The notes under the pieces are model-generated. The model had not been told where the DNA came from and ran no database searches. It worked only from the letters and a program-made list of their open reading frames with translations. A program made the translations under genes and the position numbers. Below are positions 7,650 to 16,059 of a stretch of DNA of 64,000 nucleotides, piece after piece. Within the stretch, counting starts at the first letter, position 1; the number at the start of each line of letters is the position of its first letter. The DNA comes from Enterocloster bolteae (GTDB lineage: Bacteria; Bacillota; Clostridia; Lachnospirales; Lachnospiraceae), in NCBI RefSeq assembly GCF_002234575.2, contig NZ_CP022464.2, forward strand, positions 3,596,001 through 3,660,000. Direction: 5' to 3'.

Positions 7650-8867
7650 TTATTTTTCCATTTCAACCGCCAGCTTCAGATTAGCCTTCTCATATTCATT
7701 GAACACGCCTGTGTCAAAGGAATCTGCGGGGTATTCCCCTGAATACCAGGTAAATGTGCTGAAAAAATCATTCCAGAAATCACTCTTAAAAATATATCCA
7801 TGGCGGGCATAAATCTCGTTGCGGAATACCGCTGTCAGTTCCGGCCTCCAGCTAATCTGCTCCATTTCCTCCATGGAATAATATCTGGCATCGGAATCAA
7901 ATACAGGTGAACCATAGTCATCAGGCACTGCCCCCGCAGGGTATATGCCTGTGCCTCCTTCCTCAGCCTCCATTTTGTAAGCCGATATAACGTAATGCAG
8001 TGCTTCTGCCGTAGGGGCTTTTGCATCCTCCTTATAGGAGCCATGATAATCCCATATGATTTCATTGGATAAAAACTGATATCCTTTGGACACCTGCTTC
8101 AGGGTTACTATGCTTTCCAGATTAAACTGGCTGTATCCGTCGGAAAGACACCGTATCCTGTATATCCCGCCATCCACCTCGCCGCTGGGGCAGAAGAAAC
8201 TTCTTATGTTGGTATCGCCGTGTTCCGCATAATACCGGTCATAGGGAGCCAGGTAAATCCACCCAATCCCTGTTTTCATCTGTTCCAGCGTCAGTCCGGT
8301 TTTCTCTGTAAGAAACCCGTTCATCTGCTCCGTACCCAGCCTCACCAGGTCTGTGTAAAGCTCCGGCTGTCCAACGGTTTTCAGGTACATTTCCCTTTCT
8401 TCCTCTGTTAACGGGGACTGTTCCAGGCCGGCTCCGGAATAAAACACTTCATTCAGGTTTATATATTCCGGGCTTTTGTAGTCTGACATAAGAAATCCGT
8501 AGTTGTCGATCCGGTTCAGATATTCCTCAAAACCGCGCAGCTCCTCTTGCGTCAGAACCCGCCTTGGTTCATCTGCCCAGGGTTGGTCTGCGTCATGATC
8601 CGGGACAGAGGAACTGTCCGGCTCCCCGTTACCTTCCTGGCTTCCAAAGCTGTCCGGCTCCGCCTTACCTTCCTGGCTGCCCAAGCTCTCCGGTGCGCTG
8701 GCATTATCCTGCATCCCATGATTTTCCGCGCCTGCCCCGGTATTACTTATATGGCTCCCTGTATCTGCGCGGCATGCCGCCAGACCCAGCATTGCTGACA
8801 GGATAACCATGGCCAGCACGCCTTTTAGGCATATGGTTATGATACGCTGCTTTTTAATCCATTTCAT
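7650..8867 (-). CDS. YARHG-domain lipoprotein
   Basis: 405 residues. A type II signal peptide ends in the lipobox LGLAAC near residue 32. It is followed by a Ser/Glu/Pro/Gly-rich linker holding an imperfect direct repeat (FGSQEGNGEPDS type). The C-terminal 80 residues carry the YARHG motif (NEIYARHGYIF), a domain seen in extracytoplasmic lipoproteins whose molecular role is unknown. The start overlaps the end of the diguanylate cyclase gene by 4 bp, so the two are translationally coupled. A surface protein co-made with a c-di-GMP enzyme suggests a role in attachment or sensing; this is inference. Confidence 0.8.
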   Translation of the reverse strand: MKWIKKQRIITICLKGVLAMVILSAMLGLAACRADTGSHISNTGAGAENHGMQDNASAPESLGSQEGKAEPDSFGSQEGNGEPDSSSVPDHDADQPWADEPRRVLTQEELRGFEEYLNRIDNYGFLMSDYKSPEYINLNEVFYSGAGLEQSPLTEEEREMYLKTVGQPELYTDLVRLGTEQMNGFLTEKTGLTLEQMKTGIGWIYLAPYDRYYAEHGDTNIRSFFCPSGEVDGGIYRIRCLSDGYSQFNLESIVTLKQVSKGYQFLSNEIIWDYHGSYKEDAKAPTAEALHYVISAYKMEAEEGGTGIYPAGAVPDDYGSPVFDSDARYYSMEEMEQISWRPELTAVFRNEIYARHGYIFKSDFWNDFFSTFTWYSGEYPADSFDTGVFNEYEKANLKLAVEMEK

Positions 8868-10816
8868 GAAACATTGCCCTCCTTACTGCCTCTGCTCTCA
8901 TCTTTTTTCCCGACCGACGCTGCCTTATAGGCCCGCTTTGCCTCATACATGGATTCGTCTGCATGTTTTAGCAGGCAGGCTGTATCGGTGCCGTCCTCAG
9001 GATAAAAGGCGTATCCGTCCGAAAAACGCACTTGTATGCGTTCTCCGTTATCCAGCTCTGCCGTACATGTTTCCATGGTTTTTCTAAGCCCGGCCTCATA
9101 TTCCATCAATTGGTTTCGTGAACTGCATTTATATAGGAACAGCGCAAACTCGTCCCCGCTGAGGCGGGCTGCAATACAGTTGCTCCAGCCGCAGCCTTTG
9201 AGCAGGCCCGCAATGGCTGTCAGGTAACGGTCCCCATTTTCATGGCCGTACTTGTCATTGACCTGTTTCAGGTTATCCGCGTCAGCCATGAGCATCATGC
9301 CATGGTCTAACTGCTCCGGCTCCCTGAGCAGCTGTTCCATATGGCGGTAAAATGCCCTTCTGTTGTACATGCCTGTCAACAGGTCAATGTCCCGCTCACG
9401 CTCAATTTGCTTCTTCTCCATAACATCATCTGTCACATCTGCAATCATGCCGAGAACACTGTTCTCCCGCTCAAAGGATTCCAGTCGGATATAGCGCAAA
9501 TCAGAGCCCTCCAACTGGTAAATTCTCTCTTCCCGCTCCACCGGACGGCTTCTCAGGTCATCCATCTTTTGCTCGAATAAGCAATGGTCTGCCAAAAGCT
9601 CCTCTGCTTCCTGGTCCTTAAGCCTGAGGATGCCTGCCAGACGGCTGGTCGCCATGACGCGCTTCATATCCCGGTTATATTCATATACGCCTATGGGAAC
9701 CCTGACCATCTCCAGAATTTTTGATATCTTGTTGGTGGTATCCAAAAGACTCTCTACCATTTTGTTGATTTGGAAGCTCAGTTCCCTGAATTCCGGCGTG
9801 CTGTCCACCTCTACCCTGGTGTCCAGATTTCCCTTGGTTATTTTTACCAGGTTATTGTGTATGGAGGATATTCCTTCCAGAATATAGCGGTCTATGTCTT
9901 TGGAAATGAACGTGATCATCAGCAGGGACAGTCCTATGAGATATACTGCCACCATAAGGGTGCTTCTGTTCACTTCCCGGTACAGTGAAGCGCTGGTAGC
10001 GGACATGCCCAGTATAACGGAATTGCTCTTTCCAAAAACGCAGTAGCTGTCCTTCTGGTTTAACACTGCCCTGACTGCCCGGTTGGTGACGGACAGCTGG
10101 TCCGGGTGAAGTCCTATCTCCTGGATTTGTTTTCCCACCAGTGTTTCATCTGTGGATCCCAGTATGGTTTCGCTCTCAGGATCTATGGCGTATACGGTGG
10201 AGTCCTTTTCTGATGTGACCAGGGAGAATATGTAGGACAGCTCGGTCAGCTTCATGGAATCCAAAACCGTTGTCGGCTCTAAACCTACCTGTATGATACC
10301 CTTTCTGTCTTCACGCCAGACCGCCGCATACTGCATCAGCTTTCCCTCTGCTGTGTTGGGGGTTATGTCCTGGCACATCTGAAGATCATAGTTCTCTAAC
10401 ATTGGCAGGAAAAACTGCATTTGCTGGCCGGAGTTAAAGTTAAGGCCAAAGTATTTGGGCTCGGATCCGGCGTATAGATTGCCTTTTGTGTCAAATAAGT
10501 GGAACTCGTCTACCTGCAGCAGGCGGGCTATCTTTTCCATCTCCTGCTGGTCTCCCGTGACCTGGGGACGGTCCTGCAGGATGTAGGCGATTGCTTTGGC
10601 CCGGATGAAACATTGCTCTTTCAGGTTTTCTCTTTCTTTTTCTGCCTCTTTTTCGTTTTGGTCCAGTATCTGGCCTACCTGCCAGAACATTTCCCGGGCG
10701 CTGGTATACATTTCGTTTTGGGCATTGTGGATTTCTATGCAATAGTTGATGAGGAGGGTGGTCAGCATGGCTGTCAGGATTACGATGCATAGCCGCTTGC
10801 GGATAATCTGCTTCAT
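8864..10816 (-). CDS. membrane diguanylate cyclase: sensor-HAMP-PAS-GGDEF
   Basis: 650 residues from ATG at 10816, which has GGAGG 11 nt upstream. An in-frame ATG at 10918 would add a Pro/Thr-rich head and lacks support. A first membrane helix (about 6-26) and a second (about 290-310) bracket an extracytoplasmic sensor of the Cache type. A HAMP linker (ITKGNLDTRVEVDS), a PAS-like region and a GGDEF domain follow, beginning DLLTGMYNRRAF with the active-site motif SGDEF near residues 553-557. SGDEF is an accepted active variant, so GTP to c-di-GMP synthesis is expected. The signal is unknown. Confidence 0.88.
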   Translation of the reverse strand: MKQIIRKRLCIVILTAMLTTLLINYCIEIHNAQNEMYTSAREMFWQVGQILDQNEKEAEKERENLKEQCFIRAKAIAYILQDRPQVTGDQQEMEKIARLLQVDEFHLFDTKGNLYAGSEPKYFGLNFNSGQQMQFFLPMLENYDLQMCQDITPNTAEGKLMQYAAVWREDRKGIIQVGLEPTTVLDSMKLTELSYIFSLVTSEKDSTVYAIDPESETILGSTDETLVGKQIQEIGLHPDQLSVTNRAVRAVLNQKDSYCVFGKSNSVILGMSATSASLYREVNRSTLMVAVYLIGLSLLMITFISKDIDRYILEGISSIHNNLVKITKGNLDTRVEVDSTPEFRELSFQINKMVESLLDTTNKISKILEMVRVPIGVYEYNRDMKRVMATSRLAGILRLKDQEAEELLADHCLFEQKMDDLRSRPVEREERIYQLEGSDLRYIRLESFERENSVLGMIADVTDDVMEKKQIERERDIDLLTGMYNRRAFYRHMEQLLREPEQLDHGMMLMADADNLKQVNDKYGHENGDRYLTAIAGLLKGCGWSNCIAARLSGDEFALFLYKCSSRNQLMEYEAGLRKTMETCTAELDNGERIQVRFSDGYAFYPEDGTDTACLLKHADESMYEAKRAYKAASVGKKDESRGSKEGNVS

Positions 10817-10855
10817 TTGGGGGGCGCCCTCCGTTTCTTTGGATAGTTGGGATTT

Positions 10856-11026
10856 GGGGGTGGGGAATGGGGTGGGTGGGGTGGGTAGGTGATAGTGCTC
10901 TGAGTTATAGGATAGCATATTTTGGGTGGGGGGACAAGAGGGGACGGGGGTTGGGTGGGGTGATAATTATTTTATGGGGGTGGATGAGGGGTGGGGTGGA
11001 ATGGGGTGGGCTGCCTGGCCGGGGGC
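10856..11026. other. G-rich low-complexity intergenic tract
   Basis: The plus strand here has many runs of three to six G (GGGGTGGGTGGGGTGGGT near 10868-10885; others to 11026), interrupted by a short AT-rich part near 10905-10922. Several four-run groups could form G-quadruplexes on the plus strand, or in DNA upstream of the cyclase gene. No coding frame with plausible composition was found. Confidence 0.6.
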
Positions 11027-11070
11027 CAGGGACGCTTGGGGGCGGAATTAGGTATGGGAGGGAGCGGATC

Positions 11071-11130
11071 CGCCGGGCGGCAGCCCTGGAAACGCCTCGG
11101 CGTTCCCAGGGCTGTGGGGCGTTCGCCCCA
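11071..11130. repeat. two adjacent GC-rich inverted repeats
   Basis: CAGCCCTGGAAACGC (11081-11095) pairs with GCGTTCCCAGGGCTG (11100-11114) with one mismatch and a 4-nt loop. TGGGGC-GTTC-GCCCCA (11115-11130) is a second perfect hairpin directly after it. They sit next to the terminator hairpin at 11132-11203, so three hairpins are stacked. They look like a REP-type dispersed element. Confidence 0.75.
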
Positions 11131-11131
11131 T

Positions 11132-11203
11132 AAAAAGCCGGATAAAAAACCAGGGGGGAAGAGATAATGCATTCTTCCCCCCTGGTTTTTTGTCCGGCTT
11201 TTT
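11132..11203 (-). terminator. strong terminator of licT-EIIA-HPr-EIIBC operon
   Basis: AAAAAGCCGGATAAAAAACC and its continuation to 11162 form a ~30-bp stem, nearly perfect, with the arm ending TTTTTTGTCCGGCTTTTT at 11203. The loop is about 11 nt. The stem is flanked by A and T runs on both sides, so it works in either direction. It starts 14 bp past the EIIBC stop. Confidence 0.85.
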
Positions 11204-11216
11204 GCCCGGCTCATTG

Positions 11217-12671
11217 CTATAGCATTTTTTGCATTTCGTCTGCTACAAACTGTACTTTGGTTCCTACTATTACCTGTACAGATGTCTTGCTGGGCCTCAT
11301 GACTCCGGCTACGCCTGCGGATTTTATCTTTTTCTCGTCTACTAATGTGTAGTCTTTTATCTCTAATCTCAGCCTTGTAATGCAGTTGTCTAATGTTACT
11401 ACATTTCCTTTGCCGCCTAATCCTTCTAATATAATGGCTGCTACCTTGGTGAAATCGTCGTTTGCTAATACGGCTGTCATTTCTGCGTCTAAATCTTCTT
11501 TCTCACGTCCTGGTGTTGGAAGGTCGAATTTGGTGATGACGGCGCGGAATACTACGTAGTAGATAACTGCGAATACAACACCCTGTACTAACAGCATAAA
11601 TGGCTGGTTGGCCATTGGAAGCCTGCAGCTGAAGATGAAGTCCGTTACGCCTGCGCTGAAGCAGAAGCCTGCGGTCCAGTGGAATGCGGCTGCTACTGCT
11701 ACGGAAATACCGGTCAGAACGGCGTGTACAAGGTACAGTCCGGGAGCCAGGAACATGAAGGAGAATTCCAGAGGCTCGGTAACGCCTGATACGAAGGATG
11801 CTACTGCTCCTGCAATCAGGATACCTGCCGCATACTGCTTCTTCTCTGGCTTTGCTGTCTGGTACATTGCAAATGCAGCTGCCGGAAGGCCGAACATCAT
11901 TACCGGGAAGAATCCTGCCTGGTACATACCGGTAACTCCCTTGATTCCGCCTTCTGCGAAGCCCCAGAATTTGTTGATATCAGCAATTCCTGCAATGTCA
12001 AACCAGAATACTGCGTTCAGTGCGTGATGCAGTCCGGTCGGAATCAGGAGACGGTTTGCAAATGCATAGAGACCTGCGCCTACAGGACCAAGTCCCATGA
12101 TATGCTCGCCAACCCATACAAGGGCGTTGAACAGCATCGGCCATACAAAGTACAGGATGGCGGACTCTGCAACCATTACGAAGGATGTAACGATGGGCAC
12201 ACAGCGCTTTCCTGAGAAGAAAGCAAGTGCGGTCGGCAGCTGCGCGCTGCTGAACTTGTTGTAACAAACGGACGCTGTAATACCGGAAATGATACCGATA
12301 AACGCGTTGTCAATCTTGGAGAAGGCCAGAGGAGCTTCTTCTGCGCCCATCATTGTGGCAACAACTCCGCTGTTAAGTACTGTGGTGACAGTCAGAAATG
12401 CAACCAAGCCTGCAAGACCTGCCGCACCGTGCTGGTCCTTTGATAAACCGATTGCCACACCTACTGCAAACAGCATGGGCAGCTTGTCGATTACGGCACT
12501 GCCAATCTTCACCAGCGCAAAACCAATAATCTGGATGATACCGGTTACGTCACCGCCCTGCATGGTGGCAGGACACATAGCATAGCCAATACCCATCATA
12601 ATAGCTGCAACCGGCAGAACGGCAACAGGAAGCATGATGGCCTTACCTAGTTTCTGCAAATACTTCATCAT
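11217..12671 (-). CDS. nagE: PTS EIIBC, glucose/N-acetylglucosamine family
   Basis: 484 residues. The N-terminal EIIC domain (about 1-380) has roughly ten helices, and the signature LHHALNAVFWFDIAGIADIN is nearer to GlcNAc permeases than to glucose-type PtsG. The C-terminal EIIB domain carries the phospho-cysteine in LDNCITRLRLE (near residue 434). No EIIA domain is attached; the separate EIIA gene upstream in the operon should donate phosphate. The product would import and phosphorylate an amino sugar or glucose at the membrane. The substrate choice between these is by family likeness only. Regulated through the antiterminator leader at 14514-14608. Confidence 0.85.
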   Translation of the reverse strand: MMKYLQKLGKAIMLPVAVLPVAAIMMGIGYAMCPATMQGGDVTGIIQIIGFALVKIGSAVIDKLPMLFAVGVAIGLSKDQHGAAGLAGLVAFLTVTTVLNSGVVATMMGAEEAPLAFSKIDNAFIGIISGITASVCYNKFSSAQLPTALAFFSGKRCVPIVTSFVMVAESAILYFVWPMLFNALVWVGEHIMGLGPVGAGLYAFANRLLIPTGLHHALNAVFWFDIAGIADINKFWGFAEGGIKGVTGMYQAGFFPVMMFGLPAAAFAMYQTAKPEKKQYAAGILIAGAVASFVSGVTEPLEFSFMFLAPGLYLVHAVLTGISVAVAAAFHWTAGFCFSAGVTDFIFSCRLPMANQPFMLLVQGVVFAVIYYVVFRAVITKFDLPTPGREKEDLDAEMTAVLANDDFTKVAAIILEGLGGKGNVVTLDNCITRLRLEIKDYTLVDEKKIKSAGVAGVMRPSKTSVQVIVGTKVQFVADEMQKML

Positions 12672-12839
12672 AACATAAATCCCCTTTCTTTTTTAGAGCC
12701 TCCTTCTATACTTTTCCCGTAGGAGTACTCTGAATTACATTTTGATAAATACTCTATTCAAACCTGTTTCCAGGCTTAAATCACTGTTACATTTTTTTGG
12801 ACAGTTTCCGCGCCTGCCCGCCAGTCCCCCGCCAATGTG

Positions 12840-13097
12840 TCAGGCACCGGTTTCCAGGACAGCTTCCACTTCTTTCATGGCAGCTTCCTCATCGGGTCCG
12901 TCGATGCGGAAGATGACCTCATCTCCTGCCGTGGTGTTCATGGCCATGATGCTCATGACATCCTTCCCGTCCGCCCTGCGGTCCCCGCAGATGATTTCCA
13001 CGGTGGAGCTTACATGGAGCATCCTGACCATAAGCATGGCGGCCGGCCTTGCGTGAAGCCCCATTTCGTCTTTTAAGATAAAGCTCCGCTCTGTCAA
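12840..13097 (-). CDS. HPr-family phosphocarrier, operon copy
   Basis: 85 residues if read from TTG at 13097, which has AAAGGCGGGG just upstream and gives the standard HPr length. An in-frame ATG at 13172 lies inside the EIIA gene and would add 25 unlikely residues. The phospho-histidine is in GLHARPAA (near residue 15) and the HPr-kinase serine region is DGKDVMSIMAM. It lies between EIIA and EIIBC. This is the second HPr of the window (the other is at 17840-18103), which suggests a dedicated or backup phosphocarrier for this transporter. Confidence 0.85.
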   Translation of the reverse strand: MTERSFILKDEMGLHARPAAMLMVRMLHVSSTVEIICGDRRADGKDVMSIMAMNTTAGDEVIFRIDGPDEEAAMKEVEAVLETGA

Positions 13098-13117
13098 CTC
13101 GTCCCCGCCTTTATTCC

Positions 13118-13612
13118 TTACAGTTTGATGATGGCTGTTTCTCCGGCCCTTACTTCCATTCCGTTCACACATTCCATCTTTGGAAACTGAGGCGTGTTGC
13201 AGATAATAACCGGCGTAGTCACATCATAACCAGCTTCCTTAATCTTATCTATGTCAAAGTCTAAAAGGAGGTCGCCCTGCTTTACCTTATCCCCTGCTGC
13301 CACATGAGCATCAAAGTACTGCCCCTTAAGCTGTACCGTGTCAAGTCCGATGTGGATAATCAGCTCCGCGCCGTTGTCTGTCTGCATGCTGATGGCATGC
13401 TTTGTGTCAAATACCATGGTCACCAGTCCGTCTGCCGGCGCAACTACCCTGCCGTCCGACGGTATGACTGCTGTTCCCTTTCCCAGGATCTCCTGGCTGA
13501 AAGTGGGGTCGCTTACCTGGCTCATGGGAATGGCTGTTCCATTGACCGGCGCTGCGATTATCTTCTCTTCCTTTTCTTCTCCCCCGAATAACTTCTTAAG
13601 TGATCCAAACAT
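13118..13612 (-). CDS. PTS EIIA, glucose (Crr) type
   Basis: 164 residues, a complete stand-alone EIIA-Glc domain. The segment GAELIIHIGLDTVQLKG holds the phosphorylated histidine (near residue 92), and the partner histidine lies in TKHAISMQ (near 77). It takes phosphate from HPr and passes it to the EIIB domain of the transporter two genes on. Start has GGAG 9-12 nt upstream, and 46 bp separate it from the antiterminator gene. Confidence 0.92.
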   Translation of the reverse strand: MFGSLKKLFGGEEKEEKIIAAPVNGTAIPMSQVSDPTFSQEILGKGTAVIPSDGRVVAPADGLVTMVFDTKHAISMQTDNGAELIIHIGLDTVQLKGQYFDAHVAAGDKVKQGDLLLDFDIDKIKEAGYDVTTPVIICNTPQFPKMECVNGMEVRAGETAIIKL

Positions 13613-13658
13613 CCTTACTGCTCTCCTTTCACGTCCCCCAAGGGACCTGCCAAAATAA

Positions 13659-14489
13659 TTATTTAGTCCTGATACGTTTAATGTGCAGGGCCAGGTAAGC
13701 CACTTCTTCCTCTGTTACCTGGTGCCTATACTGCAGCTTGATGAGCGCCTGTATTTTCTGGCTGCAGGCATATTCCTCCGGATACAGACGGTCAATGACC
13801 TCCTGGAACTCCAGGTTATCCAGATTCATATGCTCCCCTGTAAATACCCGCTGGGCCAGAAAACGCAGATGAGTGATGAACCTCTCATAGCTGAGGGACT
13901 GCTCATCCAGCTCTATACTAAAATACTCCCTGACCACCTCCAATACCTGCTGTATCAGATTGGTGATCTTAATTGTATCACCCATAGGTGCATCATACTC
14001 CGCATTGACGATGTGAAGGGCAATGGAAGCTGCCTCGTCCACCGGGAGCTTTACTCCCAGGTCCCTTTCAATCATGGCTATGGCATATTCGCCAATGAGA
14101 TATTCCGCGTGGTAAAAGCTGCGTACCTCCCTGATTAAGGGATTGGAAAACATCATCTTCTGTTTGTACCGCTCCAGTGCAAAGTTTATATGATCCGTAA
14201 GGGTGATATACACATTTGGGTTAATAGGCCGGTTAAGAACCTCTTTGGCATAACCAATGATTTCTGCCGATATCTGTACATGCTCCATGGGAAGGTTCTC
14301 CAGCAGTTCCTTGAACTTATCCATGGTGTTCTGACTCTCCAGGCGGAATATCTTCTCCACCTTTTCCTCGTCAATGGTATTGCCTTCCTTTGCTTTGAAG
14401 CCGACGCCTCTTCCCATGACGATGATCTCCCTGCCCTCTTCATCGCAGGTGCTCACTACATTATTATTGATTATTTTAGCTATTTTCAT
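13659..14489 (-). CDS. licT: LicT/BglG-type transcription antiterminator
   Basis: 276 residues from ATG at 14489 (AGGAG 6 nt upstream); an earlier in-frame ATG lies inside the leader hairpin and is rejected. The N-terminal RNA-binding domain (MKIAKIINNNVVSTCDEEG) matches LicT closely. Two PTS-regulated domains follow with the conserved histidines in LTDHINFALER, ALHIVNAEY, FITHLRFLAQ and LALHIKRI. It should bind the RAT element in its own leader when active, letting transcription reach EIIA, HPr and EIIBC. Activity is set by phosphorylation from EII and HPr. Confidence 0.93.
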   Translation of the reverse strand: MKIAKIINNNVVSTCDEEGREIIVMGRGVGFKAKEGNTIDEEKVEKIFRLESQNTMDKFKELLENLPMEHVQISAEIIGYAKEVLNRPINPNVYITLTDHINFALERYKQKMMFSNPLIREVRSFYHAEYLIGEYAIAMIERDLGVKLPVDEAASIALHIVNAEYDAPMGDTIKITNLIQQVLEVVREYFSIELDEQSLSYERFITHLRFLAQRVFTGEHMNLDNLEFQEVIDRLYPEEYACSQKIQALIKLQYRHQVTEEEVAYLALHIKRIRTK

Positions 14490-14513
14490 AATTGCTCCTG
14501 ATGAAAACAAAAA

Positions 14514-14584
14514 AACCAACTTTGTTAAAGAGACCCATGTGCGCATACGCACGGGTACACATCATCCCCTTAACAAACTTGGTT
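14514..14584 (-). terminator. leader terminator controlled by the antiterminator
   Basis: In the minus-strand transcript AACCAAGTTTGTTAA and TTAACAAAGTTGGTT form a long stem (outer arms 14570-14584 and 14514-14528) with an inner GTGCG/CGCAC stem, followed by a run of seven U. It ends about 25 nt before the licT start, so it would stop transcription before any gene of the operon. Confidence 0.9.
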
Positions 14585-14608
14585 TTGCCTGCCGAACAGT
14601 AACAATCC
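14581..14608 (-). promoter_or_regulatory. RAT (ribonucleic antiterminator) element
   Basis: The 28-nt minus-strand sequence starts GGATTGTTACTG and ends GCAGGCAAAACC, nearly identical to the known RATs of the BglG/LicT/SacY family. Its last four bases are also the first arm of the terminator stem, so RAT and terminator are mutually exclusive. Confidence 0.93.
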
Positions 14609-14656
14609 TTATTAATTATTTAATTATAACTTCCAAAGATTTACTTCACTAACAGC

Positions 14657-14685
14657 ATCATAGCAAATCTTAAGATAAAAGTCAA
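14657..14685 (-). promoter_or_regulatory. promoter of licT operon
   Basis: TTGACT (14685-14680), 17-nt spacer ending TGC (extended -10), TATGAT (14662-14657). Start of transcription near 14650 gives a leader of about 160 nt containing the RAT and terminator. Confidence 0.85.
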
Positions 14686-14751
14686 CAATATTTTATATAA
14701 TTTTTATATTTGCCCCCACCCCTGTTGTCAGAATTCCCAACACAGCCCTTG

Positions 14752-16059
14752 TCATGACTTGACATACATGTAAATAATACCTGTAACAGCCAGATAAAAC
14801 CAGGTGGCAGGATTGGAAAACCATGTGGTGAAAAATGACAGCATCATGTACATGGCAATCTGGGCATAGATTACATGGCCTGCCGGACATGACATCTTCC
14901 GCCTGCGCCTTACCAGAAAGTAACATGCTGCTCCCAGGAGCGCGCCCAAAAGCACCATTCCGAAAATGCCGAAATCATAGTAGGCGTCATAGAACAGGGT
15001 AAGGGTGGTCAGCTCCTTCTTTGTCACAAAGAGAGGAAAGCTTACCAGGACCGGGAACAGGAATTTAAGTCCCGTAAGAGCCCACACCGGAAACAGCATG
15101 CGAAGCCCAAGGCTGTGGGATTCCAGCTGCTCCACCAGACAGTTAAAATTATCGTAGTTATTGGCAATATACATATAGGGCTGTGTGATGAATATTGGCA
15201 TATGGCTGTTCTTCATCTCAAAAATGCCGTTCAGGTATTCCACGCTGTGGCTGCGCATAACCGTTAAGAGCAGATAGGCCGGAATCATACAGGCCATCAG
15301 CACGCCCACATAGACCAGGCTGAAGGTGCCGCTCATGGAAATATAGGTAAATGCGGCCATGCCCACGGCCAGAATCAGCTGGAACCTGGACACGCAAAGC
15401 ACCGGCACGGCCAGGGACAGCACCACCATAAGCAGTCCCAGCCAGAATCCCTGATCTCTGGTCAGCCCTCTTCCCCTGCGGGATATCATAAGGCTGTACA
15501 CCACGAACAGACTGGGCACCAGCACGCAGGAAACCGTAAAATAATGGACACCGCTGACATGGAAATAGGAATAGGCATGGGGCACACCGTATGAGAACAG
15601 CGGCACAAAGCCCAGCTTCCACGCCTCAAAGAAAAAAGCGAGAAAGGATATGACCACCAGCGCCGCCATGGAATGAAGCAGCCGCTTTGCCTGCAGCGGA
15701 GATTCAGCCGAGGCATAAAAACGGTATACGGACTGCATGTCCGCCGCGCTCCATCCATCATATATCCTGTGCAGCACCTCAAACACAATCCAGAAGGTGA
15801 GCACCGCCAGTCCCAGGCAGACCCATGTCCGGAGGTCCCAATCCGTCTGAAGGCGGCTGAGCTTAAAGCAGGATATTCCCTGCCCGCCCACAAAAAAGAG
15901 GCAGAAAAGCCCCCGCAGGTGAATCAGGTTGCCCGTCTCCCTGTAATCCTTTATATACAGCCACAAGGCTGCTGTAATTAAAACCAGCCCAGACAGCATA
16001 TAAAAATGCTGCCGGGCCAATATGAAGCTTATGATATAACAAACCAGATAAACTGCCAT
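14752..16059 (-). CDS. polytopic membrane protein, Wzy/O-antigen polymerase-like
   Basis: 435 residues with about ten to twelve hydrophobic helices and a large hydrophilic stretch near residues 260-310 (NSHMPIFITQPYMYIANNYDNF). This layout, and the FYDAYYDFGIFG segment near the C-terminal third, fit oligosaccharide repeat-unit polymerases (Wzy type), which join lipid-linked sugar repeats outside the membrane. No glycosyltransferase or flippase genes are adjacent, so the glycan is unknown. The start overlaps the ptsI stop (TAATG), making it the last gene of the cda-pts operon. Confidence 0.6.
   Translation of the reverse strand: MAVYLVCYIISFILARQHFYMLSGLVLITAALWLYIKDYRETGNLIHLRGLFCLFFVGGQGISCFKLSRLQTDWDLRTWVCLGLAVLTFWIVFEVLHRIYDGWSAADMQSVYRFYASAESPLQAKRLLHSMAALVVISFLAFFFEAWKLGFVPLFSYGVPHAYSYFHVSGVHYFTVSCVLVPSLFVVYSLMISRRGRGLTRDQGFWLGLLMVVLSLAVPVLCVSRFQLILAVGMAAFTYISMSGTFSLVYVGVLMACMIPAYLLLTVMRSHSVEYLNGIFEMKNSHMPIFITQPYMYIANNYDNFNCLVEQLESHSLGLRMLFPVWALTGLKFLFPVLVSFPLFVTKKELTTLTLFYDAYYDFGIFGMVLLGALLGAACYFLVRRRRKMSCPAGHVIYAQIAMYMMLSFFTTWFSNPATWFYLAVTGIIYMYVKS

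Noticed and set aside
12672..12839. Separate promoter or RAT before the EIIBC gene
   Set aside because: A small GAAA-tetraloop hairpin (12760-12777) is present, but no RAT-like sequence, U-tract or good -35/-10 pair.
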